From an uncultured Clostridia bacterium (lineage in GTDB: Bacteria; Bacillota; Clostridia; Oscillospirales; Acutalibacteraceae): a stretch of DNA of 32,971 nucleotides. The position numbers and the translations under genes are program-made. Below are positions 18,170-25,426 of the stretch, piece by piece; positions within the stretch are counted from its first letter, which is position 1; each line of letters begins with the position of its first letter. A model generated the notes under the pieces. The model searched no databases. It saw only the letters and a program-made list of their open reading frames with translations, and was not told the DNA's origin. Location of the stretch: NCBI GenBank assembly GCA_947593615.1, contig CANQDR010000026.1:1-32971 (forward strand), written 5' to 3'.

Positions 18170-18481
18170 TTATTCAAGTACGTGGTCAAGTCCCATTTCA
18201 ATAATCTTTTTTACGTGGTCGTCATCAAGACTGTAGTATATTTGTTTTCCGTCTCTTCTCACGCGCACGAGCTTGTTCTGGCGCAAAACCCTGAGCTGAT
18301 GTGAAATAGTGCTTTGTTCCATATTGAGTGATTCTGCAATATTAAGAACGGACATCTCGTTATCAGAGATTGTAAACATTATTCTTATACGTGTGGAGTC
18401 GCCGAAAACCTTAAACAGGTCTGCAAGCTCAAACAGCACTTCAAGGTCAGGCATTTCATTAGCGGTGTTTTTCTGTTCCAT
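18170..18481 (-). CDS. ArsR/SmtB-family metal-sensing repressor
   Basis: A 103-residue winged-helix repressor that should release DNA when metal binds. The recognition helix is in the segment ESLNMEQSTISHQLRVL, and the wing is VRRDGKQIYYSL. The C-terminal helix has D-x-H, then 11 residues on a His, then Glu three later (DDHV to GLDHVLE). This matches the alpha-5 zinc site of SmtB (Asp104, His106, His117, Glu120). No Cys-rich alpha-3N site is present, so it looks like a Zn sensor rather than a CadC- or ArsR-type sensor. GAGG lies eight bases before the ATG. It is the first gene of the exporter operon and its operator lies in its own leader. Confidence 0.93.
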   Translation of the reverse strand: MEQKNTANEMPDLEVLFELADLFKVFGDSTRIRIMFTISDNEMSVLNIAESLNMEQSTISHQLRVLRQNKLVRVRRDGKQIYYSLDDDHVKKIIEMGLDHVLE

Positions 18482-18512
18482 AAAATTTACCTCATAAAAT
18501 TAATTAAATAAT

Positions 18513-18534
18513 TGAACATATGAAAATATGTTCA
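18513..18534. promoter_or_regulatory. Operator of the metal-sensor operon
   Basis: A perfect inverted repeat, TGAACATA-N6-TATGTTCA, resembling SmtB/CzrA-type operators with TGAA and TTCA half sites. It covers about +6 to +27 relative to the predicted RNA start, so bound repressor would block RNA polymerase. A further CATATGTT overlaps its outer edge and may extend the site. Confidence 0.82.
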
Positions 18535-18546
18535 TATGTTACTATT

Positions 18547-18575
18547 AGTATATTACCAAATTATTAATTTGTCAA
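18547..18575 (-). promoter_or_regulatory. Promoter of the metal-sensor/exporter operon
   Basis: On the minus strand, a perfect TTGACA (18575-18570) and TATACT (18552-18547) are exactly 17 bases apart. This is one of the strongest SigA-type promoters in the window, consistent with a gene kept off by a repressor. Confidence 0.9.
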
Positions 18576-18903
18576 TAATATTTATATGGTTTTTGAAAAA
18601 TTTTTCAGTCGTTGGGCAAGTCTAAAACAAGACGCATAAGAAATAATAATATCAGGATTTAAAATTATCAATTAAGTAAAATAAATATGCACAATATACT
18701 TGATAATAAAACTTAATATTCTTATAAGAAAAAAATATTTCAATTTGTTATTTCCTACAACGAAATTTAGTTTTTTGATTAATTCTTTATAGGAAAATAC
18801 AACAAACTGTAATGCAAATTGGTGATATTAAAAACAAAAGTAACATTAATATAACAAATTGAGTACAAGTTTGCCAAAAATAGGTTACAATTTTAATATT
18901 GCG

Positions 18904-18932
18904 TTGACTTTGATACAAGTTTGTAGTATCAT
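18904..18932 (+). promoter_or_regulatory. Promoter of murA with internal palindrome
   Basis: TTGACT (18904-18909) and TATCAT (18927-18932) are exactly 17 bases apart. The spacer contains an inverted repeat, TGATAC-N9-GTATCA (18911-18931), which overlaps the -10. The 10-mer TACAAGTTTG occurs in the spacer (18914-18923) and again exactly 50 bases upstream (18864-18873). This arrangement suggests binding by a dimeric regulator; none is identified here. Confidence 0.72.
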
Positions 18933-18946
18933 TTTCTATAGAAGAA

Positions 18947-18974
18947 TTGTGATGTTACATATGCGTAACCACAA
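18947..18974 (+). promoter_or_regulatory. Hairpin at the 5' end of the murA leader
   Basis: TTGTG and CACAA (18947-18951, 18970-18974) and GTTAC and GTAAC (18954-18958, 18965-18969) form a 10-bp stem with a two-base bulge and a 6-base loop. It starts about eight bases after the predicted RNA start. No T-tract follows. It may stabilise the transcript or contribute to control. Confidence 0.4.
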
Positions 18975-19113
18975 CAGATAGTGTGTTTTAATAAAAATGT
19001 AATATATTTTGTGTTTTTCAGCGGTATAAGCATGAAAATATTCATTTGCTTTTGATTTCTACACTTATTTAGTTATTGCAAATTCAACAATACTGTATTG
19101 GAGTGTAAAACAA

Positions 19114-20409
19114 TTGGAAAAATTCGTAGTTACCGGCGGTAAACCGTTATTCGGCGAGGTTAATATCAGCGGTGCAAAAAATGCAGCCGTTGCAATTATT
19201 CCTGCTGTTATTTTATGTGACGAGCCGTGTCAGATAGAGAATATCCCGAACATAAGCGATGTTGCTCTTATCAGCAGAATTCTTCAGCAGATGGGCGCAA
19301 ACGTCAGAAGAATAAATAAATCATCATTATATATTGACCCTACACATATTAAAATTTACAATGCCGTTACAGATTTAGTAAGAGGTATGCGCGCTTCGTA
19401 TTATCTTTTGGGTGCATTGCTGGGAAGATTCGGCAAGGCAAAGGTTGCGCTTCCGGGCGGCTGCAATTTCGGAGTTCGTCCCATTGACCAGCATTTAAAG
19501 GGATTTGAGGCAATGGGTGCTGCTACGCGACTTGTTGACGGCGCTATTATAGAGGCTGAATGTGAAACCGAACTGCAGGGTACGCATATTTATCTTGATG
19601 TGGTATCTGTAGGCGCAACAATGAATATTATGCTTGCCGCTTCAAAGGCAAAAGGTCTTACAATCATTGAAAACGCTGCAAAAGAGCCGCATATTGTTGA
19701 CCTTGCAAACTTTCTCAATTCTATGGGCGCAGATATAAGAGGCGCAGGTACGGATGTAATCAAGATTAGAGGAGTAGGTTATCTTCACGGAGTTACTTAT
19801 TCAATTATTCCGGACCAGATCGAGGCAGGAACTTATATGTGTGCGGCTGCTGCAACAAGAGGCTGCATAACAGTAAAGAATATCACACCTAAGCACCTTG
19901 AGTCAATAACTGCAAAGCTTCGCGAAATGGGAGTTAAAATTACCGAATATGACGAAGCCATAAAGGTTGACGCAAGTCTTAATCCGCTTAAACGCTGTAA
20001 CATAAAAACTATGCCACATCCGGGTTTTCCCACAGACTGCCAGCCGCAGTTTGCCGCATTGCTTATGAGTATTCCGGGTACAAGCATAGTCAATGAAAAT
20101 GTATGGGACAATCGTTACCAGTATGTAAGCGAGCTCATCAGAATGGGAGCGCATATATCGGTTGAGGGCAGACTTGCAATAATTGAGGGAGGAACTCCCC
20201 TTACTGCTGCTCCTGTCAAGGCTACTGATTTGCGTGCAGGAGCAGCTATGATTATTGCTGCTCTTGAAATCAAAGGTACAACGGAAATTTCAAGTATCCA
20301 GTATATTGAACGCGGATACGAAGATGTTGTGGAAAAGTTAAAATCGCTCGGAGCAGATATTAAAAAGGTCTATTTTACAGGTGACAATGAGGAAGAGCTC
20401 AGAGCTTAA
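19114..20409 (+). CDS. murA: UDP-N-acetylglucosamine 1-carboxyvinyltransferase
   Basis: First committed step of peptidoglycan synthesis: transfers enolpyruvate from PEP to UDP-GlcNAc. The 431 residues have the family motifs: AKNAA with Lys22 and Asn23, the catalytic Cys117 in LPGGCNFGVRP (the fosfomycin target) and PGFPTDCQPQ. The enzyme keeps Cys rather than the Asp found in fosfomycin-resistant forms. Translation starts at TTG with GGAG ten bases upstream, a weak signal that may limit expression. The leader is about 175 bases. It ends in a strong terminator. Confidence 0.98.
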   Translation: MEKFVVTGGKPLFGEVNISGAKNAAVAIIPAVILCDEPCQIENIPNISDVALISRILQQMGANVRRINKSSLYIDPTHIKIYNAVTDLVRGMRASYYLLGALLGRFGKAKVALPGGCNFGVRPIDQHLKGFEAMGAATRLVDGAIIEAECETELQGTHIYLDVVSVGATMNIMLAASKAKGLTIIENAAKEPHIVDLANFLNSMGADIRGAGTDVIKIRGVGYLHGVTYSIIPDQIEAGTYMCAAAATRGCITVKNITPKHLESITAKLREMGVKITEYDEAIKVDASLNPLKRCNIKTMPHPGFPTDCQPQFAALLMSIPGTSIVNENVWDNRYQYVSELIRMGAHISVEGRLAIIEGGTPLTAAPVKATDLRAGAAMIIAALEIKGTTEISSIQYIERGYEDVVEKLKSLGADIKKVYFTGDNEEELRA

Positions 20410-20424
20410 CAATTTAATAAATTG

Positions 20425-20456
20425 AGCCGTTTTCTTACCTGGAAACGGCTTTTTTG
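20425..20456 (+). terminator. Terminator after murA
   Basis: An 8-bp stem (20425-20432 with 20443-20450), extended by a T-G and a C-G pair, is followed by six T residues. It lies 15 bases beyond the stop codon and isolates murA from the next gene. Confidence 0.9.
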
Positions 20457-20466
20457 TTATCTTTAT

Positions 20467-20500
20467 TTCCTTTATAAAAAGTTTTCCTTTATAAAAAGTT
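20467..20500 (+). repeat. Tandem 17-bp duplication before the fluoride channel gene
   Basis: The 17-mer starting TTCCTTTATAAAAAG is present twice, head to tail and identical (20467-20483 and 20484-20500). It lies between the murA terminator and the channel gene. Each unit contains a TATAAA-like core, so the duplication may have made or doubled a -10 element. Confidence 0.85.
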
Positions 20501-20550
20501 ACGTCAGAAAACAGAATTTGAAAAGAAAAACAGTTTGGAGAGTTATGATT

Positions 20551-20919
20551 ATGAGTTTTTTATTTGTGGGACTCGGCGGAGCAGTCGGTGCAATTCTGAG
20601 ATATGCGATAAGCCTTATTCCGTATAAAGGCGATTTCCCTGTTTTAACGCTTTTAACAAATATATTAGGAGCAATAATAATAGGTTTTATTGTCGGTACA
20701 GCGTCAAAGAAAAATATACCAGACAATCTTATGTTATTTTTAAAAACGGGATTATGCGGAGGATTTACCACATTTTCAACCTTTTCGCTCGAAGCATACA
20801 ATCTCTTTAACAGCGGAAGCTGTATCTTAGCCATATGCTATGCATTACTGAGCGTTGTGTTATGCATTGCAGGAATATGGGCAGGAATGATGATTTCAAC
20901 AGTTGTTGTAAAAGGCTGA
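20551..20919 (+). CDS. crcB: Fluoride exporter of the CrcB/Fluc family
   Basis: A 122-residue, four-helix channel that works as a dual-topology dimer and lets fluoride leave the cell. Seen motifs: GLGGAVGAILRY at the N-terminus, the conserved Asn37 in LLTNILG and the Phe-box region GGFTTFSTFS (70-79). I choose the ATG at 20551, which begins the family's usual start (MSFLFVGLGG), with GGAG ten bases upstream. The ATG at 20545 is a close alternative. The reading frame is open further upstream, but that part crosses the murA terminator. A single copy is consistent with a homodimer. No fluoride riboswitch is recognisable upstream. Confidence 0.95.
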   Translation: MSFLFVGLGGAVGAILRYAISLIPYKGDFPVLTLLTNILGAIIIGFIVGTASKKNIPDNLMLFLKTGLCGGFTTFSTFSLEAYNLFNSGSCILAICYALLSVVLCIAGIWAGMMISTVVVKG

Positions 20920-20967
20920 AAAATATGATATTATATGCAGTGAATTATATAAGAAGGGTTGATTTTT

Positions 20968-21756
20968 TTGGCAAGAGCAGTGCCGCTTTTCAGCGGAAGC
21001 AAAGGAAACAGCTATTACATAGGTACGTCCTCGGAAGGCATTTTAATAGACGCAGGAAGGTCATGTAAACAGATAGAGAATGCAATGGAGGCTAACGGAC
21101 TGAAGATGAAAAATGTGGGTGCGGTTTTTGTTACTCACGAGCATACTGACCATTGCAGTGCGCTGAGAGTGCTTGCGAAAAAGTATAATTTCGATGTTTT
21201 TGCAAGCAAAGGAACATTAAAAGAACTTTGTGCAGCAAACAGAATCAGCCCCGAAACAAATGCTAATATTATTGAGAATGAAATCGCAGTCGGAAATATG
21301 CTTATTCAGCGCATTAATACCTCTCACGATGCTGCTGAAAGCTGCTGCTTTCGCGTAACAGCCTCTGACGGCAAGTCTGCACTTGTCGCAACCGATATGG
21401 GTATTATGCTTGATGAAGTAAGAGCAGCGGCGCAGAAAAGCGATTTTGTTGTGCTTGAATCAAATCACGACATTGAGATGCTGAAAACGGGAATTTATCC
21501 ATACTATTTAAAGCAAAGGATATTATCAGACAAAGGCCACCTTTCAAATACAGCCTGTGCCGAAGAACTCGTAAACCTTGTAAAGAGCGGAACTCTGCGC
21601 CTTATGCTGGGACATCTCAGCGAGCAGAACAATACGCCGAATCTTGCTCTTTCAACTTCCGTTTCTGTGCTTGAAAGTGCAGGAATGAAGTATAAAAGTG
21701 ATTTTACGCTTGATATTGCGCCGAGCGAAACAAATATTCAGACGGTAATTTTTTAG
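20968..21756 (+). CDS. yycJ: MBL-fold metallohydrolase, YycJ/WalJ type
   Basis: A 262-residue metallo-beta-lactamase-fold protein. The metal site H-x-H-x-D-H is at 57-62 (THEHTDH) and the N-terminal core SGSKGNSYYI matches YycJ. The Bacillus homologue is linked to the WalRK cluster and is reported to have 5'-to-3' DNA exonuclease activity; that function here is by homology. The TTG at 20968 is favoured over the in-frame TTG at 20959, because AAGGG is eight bases before the former and abuts the latter. It is followed 15 bases later by rlmH, the same neighbourhood as in many Firmicutes. Confidence 0.92.
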   Translation: MARAVPLFSGSKGNSYYIGTSSEGILIDAGRSCKQIENAMEANGLKMKNVGAVFVTHEHTDHCSALRVLAKKYNFDVFASKGTLKELCAANRISPETNANIIENEIAVGNMLIQRINTSHDAAESCCFRVTASDGKSALVATDMGIMLDEVRAAAQKSDFVVLESNHDIEMLKTGIYPYYLKQRILSDKGHLSNTACAEELVNLVKSGTLRLMLGHLSEQNNTPNLALSTSVSVLESAGMKYKSDFTLDIAPSETNIQTVIF

Positions 21757-21771
21757 AGTAATTAGAATAAT

Positions 21772-22257
21772 ATGATTAGAATAAATGTAATTTGTATCGG
21801 AAAAATTAAAGAAAAGTATTTTATCGAAGCAATCAATGAATATGCAAAACGCCTCTCGGCTTTTTGTAGGTTTACAATTACAGAGCTTCCCGAAGAAAAA
21901 ATCCGCAGCAACACTCCTAATCAGTCGCAGATTGATGAGGTTTTAGAGGCAGAGGGCAAACGTATTTTGCAAAAAATCGGTCAGTTTGATTTCGTTGCGG
22001 CAATGTGCATTGAGGGGAAAATGTTGTCAAGCGAAGAACTCTCAAAAATGCTTGATACTCTGTCGCTTGACGGAAAAAGCACGGTTGATTTTGTAATAGG
22101 CGGAAGCTACGGCCTCAGCAAGACAGTAAAAGCAAGGGCGGATTTAAAACTTTCAATGAGCCGAATGACATTTCCTCACCAAATGACACGAATGATTTTA
22201 AGTGAGCAGATTTACCGTACTTTTGAAATTTCAACAAACGGAAAATATCATAAGTAA
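21772..22257 (+). CDS. rlmH: 23S rRNA (pseudouridine-1915 N3) methyltransferase
   Basis: A 161-residue SPOUT methyltransferase that modifies helix 69 of 23S rRNA in the assembled 70S ribosome. The C-terminal knot is intact: FVIGGSYGLS, then SMSRMTFPHQMTRMIL and EQIYRTFEI, ending in YHK. The start codon lacks a clear Shine-Dalgarno and lies 15 bases after the yycJ stop, so translation may depend on coupling. Confidence 0.97.
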   Translation: MIRINVICIGKIKEKYFIEAINEYAKRLSAFCRFTITELPEEKIRSNTPNQSQIDEVLEAEGKRILQKIGQFDFVAAMCIEGKMLSSEELSKMLDTLSLDGKSTVDFVIGGSYGLSKTVKARADLKLSMSRMTFPHQMTRMILSEQIYRTFEISTNGKYHK

Positions 22258-22313
22258 CGCTTTTGAGGCAATAAATATTCAATTAATTCGGTAACCAAGT
22301 GATAAAAGCGTTA
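22255..22313 (+). repeat. 10-bp inverted repeat between rlmH and rqcH
   Basis: TAACGCTTTT (22255-22264, overlapping the rlmH stop codon) pairs perfectly with AAAAGCGTTA (22304-22313), enclosing 39 bases. Only TCTTGATTTT follows, so it is at best a weak terminator. It could be a processing or stability element between the two genes. Confidence 0.45.
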
Positions 22314-22338
22314 TCTTGATTTTGCAGAGGAGGAATAA

Positions 22339-24084
22339 ATGGCACTTGACGGAATATTTTTAAGGCATATTAAAAATGAAATAGAAACACAGGCTCTCGG
22401 AGCAAGAGTGTCTCAGATTTATCAGCCGAACCGTGATGAGCTTGTTTTTGCGCTGAGAACCTTTGACGGCAACAAAAAGCTTTTGCTTTCCGCAAGGGCA
22501 AATTCTCCGCGCGTGAATTTCTGCGAAAGCACTCCCGAAAACCCTGCGCAGCCGCCTATGTTCTGTATGCTGCTTAGAAAAAGATTGGGCGGAGGAAAAC
22601 TTACCGCCGTTCGTCAAATGGAATGTGACAGAGTTATTTTCTTTGATTTTGAGTGTGTGAACGAGCTTGGCGATACTGTTGTGCTTACCGTTGTATGCGA
22701 AATAATGGGTATGTACAGCAACATAATCATCGTGGATTCCGACGGTGTAATAATAGATTCGTTAAAGCGCGTTGACCTGACAATGAGCAGCAGGCGTCTT
22801 GTTCTTCCAAACATAAAGTACGAATTGCCTCAGCCGCAGGATAAGCTGAATATTTTATCATATTCTCCTGAAGAAACAGCAGACAGAATTATACATTTTG
22901 ACAGTGAGATGCCGCTTAATAAAGCTTTGATTAAATCAATTCAGGGAGTATCTCCAATTGTGTGCCGAGAGCTTGAATACCGTATTTGCGAGGGTGCTGC
23001 AAACAGACTTGAAGGCGTTTTGTATGACAAATTGATAATTGAGCTTAAAAAATTAAAAAATATAACCGAGAATTGCAGCGGCAGGCCGTGTATTGTCTAT
23101 CGTGACGACGGAAAGCCTATGGATTTCTGTTTTATGCCGATTGAACAGTATGCTGATTTTGCGCGGATAGAATATTACGACAGCTTTTCAAAACTGCTTG
23201 ATGATTTTTACGGTGAACGTGATTCACAAGAGCGTATGAGAGTAAAATCGCAGGGACTTACAAAGCTGTTGTCAAATACCTGCGAAAGAATTGCTCGGAA
23301 AATTTCAAAACAGCAGGCAGAGCTTTCACAATGCGAAAATCGCGAACAGCTCAGAATCTGCGGAGATTTGTTGCAGGCAAACCTTTATCGTATTGAACGA
23401 GGGGCTCCTTTTGCCGATGTGGAAAATTATTATGATGAAAACGGCGCAATGCTCAGAATAAAATTAAATCCTGCAATATCTCCTGCGGCAAATGCGCAGA
23501 AATATTACAAGGATTATCAGAAAGCAAAAAATGCGGAAATTGTACTTAACGAGCAGATAAAAAAGGGAAAAAGCGAGCTTGAATATGTTGAGTCCGTGCT
23601 CGATACGGTAAACCGTGCCGAAACTGAAAAAGATCTTGCCCAAATACGCGAGGAGCTTACCGAGCAGGGATATCTTCACCGTCCAAAAGGCAAGCAAAGA
23701 CAATTGTCACAGCTTCCTCCGCTTGAATTTACATCAAGCGACGGCTTTAAAATTCTTGTCGGCAGAAATAACAGGCAGAATGATAAGCTGACGCTTAATA
23801 CGGCGTCCAAAAATGATATGTGGCTTCACACAAAAGATATTCACGGTTCACACACAATAATTGTCGGTGACGGACGTGAAATAAGCGATACCGCTGTCTG
23901 CGAGGCAGCACGCCTTGCGGCATATCACAGCAAGGCGCGAAACAGCAGTCAGGTACCCGTTGACTATACGCTTGTAAGAAACGTCAGCAAGCCGAGCGGA
24001 GCAAAGCCCGGAATGGTAATTTATGTAAAAAATAAAACAGTTTTTGTTACGCCGAGCAATATAGTAGGAAAAAACGAAACATAA
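22339..24084 (+). CDS. rqcH: RqcH, NFACT-family ribosome quality control factor
   Basis: Binds 50S subunits blocked by peptidyl-tRNA and adds C-terminal alanine tails that mark the stalled peptide for degradation. Older databases call it a fibronectin-binding protein. The 581 residues comprise NFACT-N (with Asp97-Arg98 in MECDRV, the pair needed for tailing in Bacillus RqcH), a helix-hairpin-helix part and a coiled coil (about 310-455). The NFACT-R domain follows (SKNDMWLHTKDIHGSHTII to VPVDYTLVRNVSKPSGAKPG). GGAGGAATAA precedes the ATG. All features expected for an active protein are present. Confidence 0.95.
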   Translation: MALDGIFLRHIKNEIETQALGARVSQIYQPNRDELVFALRTFDGNKKLLLSARANSPRVNFCESTPENPAQPPMFCMLLRKRLGGGKLTAVRQMECDRVIFFDFECVNELGDTVVLTVVCEIMGMYSNIIIVDSDGVIIDSLKRVDLTMSSRRLVLPNIKYELPQPQDKLNILSYSPEETADRIIHFDSEMPLNKALIKSIQGVSPIVCRELEYRICEGAANRLEGVLYDKLIIELKKLKNITENCSGRPCIVYRDDGKPMDFCFMPIEQYADFARIEYYDSFSKLLDDFYGERDSQERMRVKSQGLTKLLSNTCERIARKISKQQAELSQCENREQLRICGDLLQANLYRIERGAPFADVENYYDENGAMLRIKLNPAISPAANAQKYYKDYQKAKNAEIVLNEQIKKGKSELEYVESVLDTVNRAETEKDLAQIREELTEQGYLHRPKGKQRQLSQLPPLEFTSSDGFKILVGRNNRQNDKLTLNTASKNDMWLHTKDIHGSHTIIVGDGREISDTAVCEAARLAAYHSKARNSSQVPVDYTLVRNVSKPSGAKPGMVIYVKNKTVFVTPSNIVGKNET

Positions 24085-24089
24085 AATAA

Positions 24090-24120
24090 AAACAGGGGAT
24101 ACGGCATCTCCTGTTTTTTA
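24090..24120. terminator. Bidirectional terminator between rqcH and the radical SAM gene
   Basis: An 11-bp stem with one G-T pair (24090-24100 with 24106-24116) and a 5-base loop has T runs on both strands. It lies just after rqcH and about 120 bases beyond the leftward radical SAM gene. Confidence 0.88.
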
Positions 24121-24144
24121 TTACGCAAATAAACTTTTATGTTT

Positions 24145-24196
24145 GTTTAACGCGGGCAATCAGCATATCATTAACATTGCGGTCGGTCAGTTAAAC
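24145..24196. other. Nested inverted repeats in the convergent spacer
   Basis: GTTTAAC (24145-24151) pairs with GTTAAAC (24190-24196). Inside it, GCAAT (24156-24160) pairs with ATTGC (24176-24180). The right side runs into CTTTTT on the plus strand. It may be part of the 3' UTR structure of the leftward gene or a weak second terminator. Confidence 0.35.
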
Positions 24197-24239
24197 TTTT
24201 TAAAATAATAAGTCTGTCTGAACGAAACCGTATATAATG

Positions 24240-25112
24240 TCACGTTGCAAAGTCCCATGACGGTATATACTTTGTGTCGGCAGATGATAAATCCTGAGTA
24301 AATCCATTCAAATCAAGCGAAAACAGTTCGGATTTCACTTTTTCATACTCACGGCGCGTCACCTTGCGGTTTATTTTTGGAAACTTGTCAGCCTGTCCTG
24401 ACGGAACATACTGACACATAAGACTTACCATTATCTGTTGGTTGTATTTGTGTTTCAATATATTAAGCACACCTATGCTGTTTTTTGTATGTGACGGCAA
24501 AACAAGATGTCTTACAATAACGCCCTTCTGCATAATTGAGTCGCTGTCAAATTCCGGCATACCGACCTGAAAAATCATTTCGTTTATTGCGGCTGTAGCA
24601 GTGTTTACATAGTTTGGAGCAGAAGAATATTTTATTGCAAGACTGTCATCGCTGTACTTGAAATCCGGCAGGTAAATATTCACAAGTCCGTCAAGCATAC
24701 TCAGAGTTTTAGGACTTGTGTATCCGCTGCAATTATAAACAATTGGAATTTGCGGTTTATAGATTTCAAGGCTTTTTACAACAGCATGCACAAAATGGTC
24801 TGCGGTAACAAGATTGATGTTGTGGACGCCCTGTTGTTCAAGCTGTTTGTAGCAGTCGGCAAGCTGTGACGGAGTAATTGCCCTTCCCTTGTTTTGAGCA
24901 GATATTTCAAAATTCTGGCAAAATACACATTTCATTGTACAGCCTGAAAAAAATACCGCTCCACTTCCTTTTTTGCCGCTGATACACGGCTCCTCACCAT
25001 AGTGCGGGGCAACCCTTGCTACGACGGGCAATGTTCCCATTCCGCAAAAGCCGCTGCCGTGGTGTTCGGTGCGTTCAGCGTTGCATTTTCTTGGGCACAG
25101 ATTACAAATCAT
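24240..25112 (-). CDS. Radical SAM protein, PflX-like (COG1313 type)
   Basis: A 290-residue radical SAM protein related to pyruvate formate-lyase activating enzymes, of unknown substrate. The radical SAM cluster CxxxCxxC is at Cys58, Cys62 and Cys65 (SGCTMKCVFCQNFEIS). An N-terminal Cys group (Cys3, Cys6, Cys10, Cys23) probably binds a second metal or Fe-S site, as is usual for this subgroup. The pattern GEEPCISGKKGSGAVFFSGC is typical. No glycyl-radical enzyme gene is adjacent, so its partner is not revealed by context. GGGCGGTGAT precedes the ATG. Confidence 0.9.
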   Translation of the reverse strand: MICNLCPRKCNAERTEHHGSGFCGMGTLPVVARVAPHYGEEPCISGKKGSGAVFFSGCTMKCVFCQNFEISAQNKGRAITPSQLADCYKQLEQQGVHNINLVTADHFVHAVVKSLEIYKPQIPIVYNCSGYTSPKTLSMLDGLVNIYLPDFKYSDDSLAIKYSSAPNYVNTATAAINEMIFQVGMPEFDSDSIMQKGVIVRHLVLPSHTKNSIGVLNILKHKYNQQIMVSLMCQYVPSGQADKFPKINRKVTRREYEKVKSELFSLDLNGFTQDLSSADTKYIPSWDFAT

Positions 25113-25237
25113 AAATAATCACCGCCCAAATTATATCATTATTTATTGATTTTTAAAAGACTAAATGTAAAAACAGTAAGCACTTTTTCTTTACAGCATG
25201 CGTATAGATAAACTTTTAATTTGTTTTAATAAAAATG

Positions 25238-25266
25238 TTGAAAAATTTACAAAAAGAAGATATAAT
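25238..25266 (+). promoter_or_regulatory. Promoter of the ABC exporter operon
   Basis: TTGAAA (25238-25243) and a perfect TATAAT (25261-25266) are exactly 17 bases apart. RNA would start near 25273, leaving about 154 bases of leader before the first gene. Confidence 0.85.
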
Positions 25267-25350
25267 TTTTGTGTGTTCATTATTTATACTGGTTTTCGAT
25301 TAGTATTGCTTGCGGATAATGGCACGATTATTGCTTTTACGTTGGGGGCA

Positions 25351-25378
25351 ATGCAAAATACTTGCATAGCTTTTTTTG
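25351..25378 (+). terminator. Attenuator-like hairpin in the ABC operon leader
   Basis: ATGCAA (25351-25356) pairs with TTGCAT (25362-25367) around a 5-base loop, and seven T residues follow at 25371-25377, before the first gene of the operon. An upstream ATTGC (25330-25334) could pair with GCAAT (25348-25352) and overlap this stem. That is the geometry of a switchable terminator. The stem is short, so the call is tentative. Confidence 0.4.
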
Positions 25379-25426
25379 AAATTCGTGTCTGTTCAGAACT
25401 GGTGTGCAAACAATCAGGAGATTTTC

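Larger units (their letters stand above)
18482..19113. other. Divergent intergenic region between the metal sensor and murA
   Basis: A 632-base AT-rich region with no credible gene on either strand. It holds the metal operon operator and promoter (18513-18575), an approximately 285-base stretch (18576-18860) with nothing I can identify, then repeats, the murA promoter and a roughly 175-base murA leader. Confidence 0.75.
25113..25426. other. Divergent intergenic region before the ABC exporter operon
   Basis: A 314-base spacer between the leftward radical SAM gene and the rightward ABC operon. It holds a strong rightward promoter (25238-25266) and an approximately 150-base leader with a small hairpin followed by seven T residues. 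No gene is convincing. The leftward promoter was not identified with confidence. Confidence 0.7.

Noticed and set aside
18576..18860. Possible small gene or RNA in the AT-rich stretch
   Set aside because: No open frame with a ribosome binding site and no stable hairpin or T-run was found.
20422..20550. N-terminal extension of the fluoride channel gene
   Set aside because: It crosses the murA terminator and the tandem repeat, and adds 43 residues that the family does not have.
20457..20550. Fluoride riboswitch upstream of the crcB-type gene
   Set aside because: I searched by eye for the conserved crcB-motif segments and pseudoknot and saw none; only the 17-bp duplication is present.
25130..25135. 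TATAAT as -10 of the radical SAM gene
   Set aside because: The RNA start would fall inside the gene's ribosome binding site and the -35 region is poor.
25273..25426. Guanidine-II (mini-ykkC) riboswitch in the ABC leader
   Set aside because: One ACGA is present, but the two short hairpins with ACGR loops that define this class are absent.
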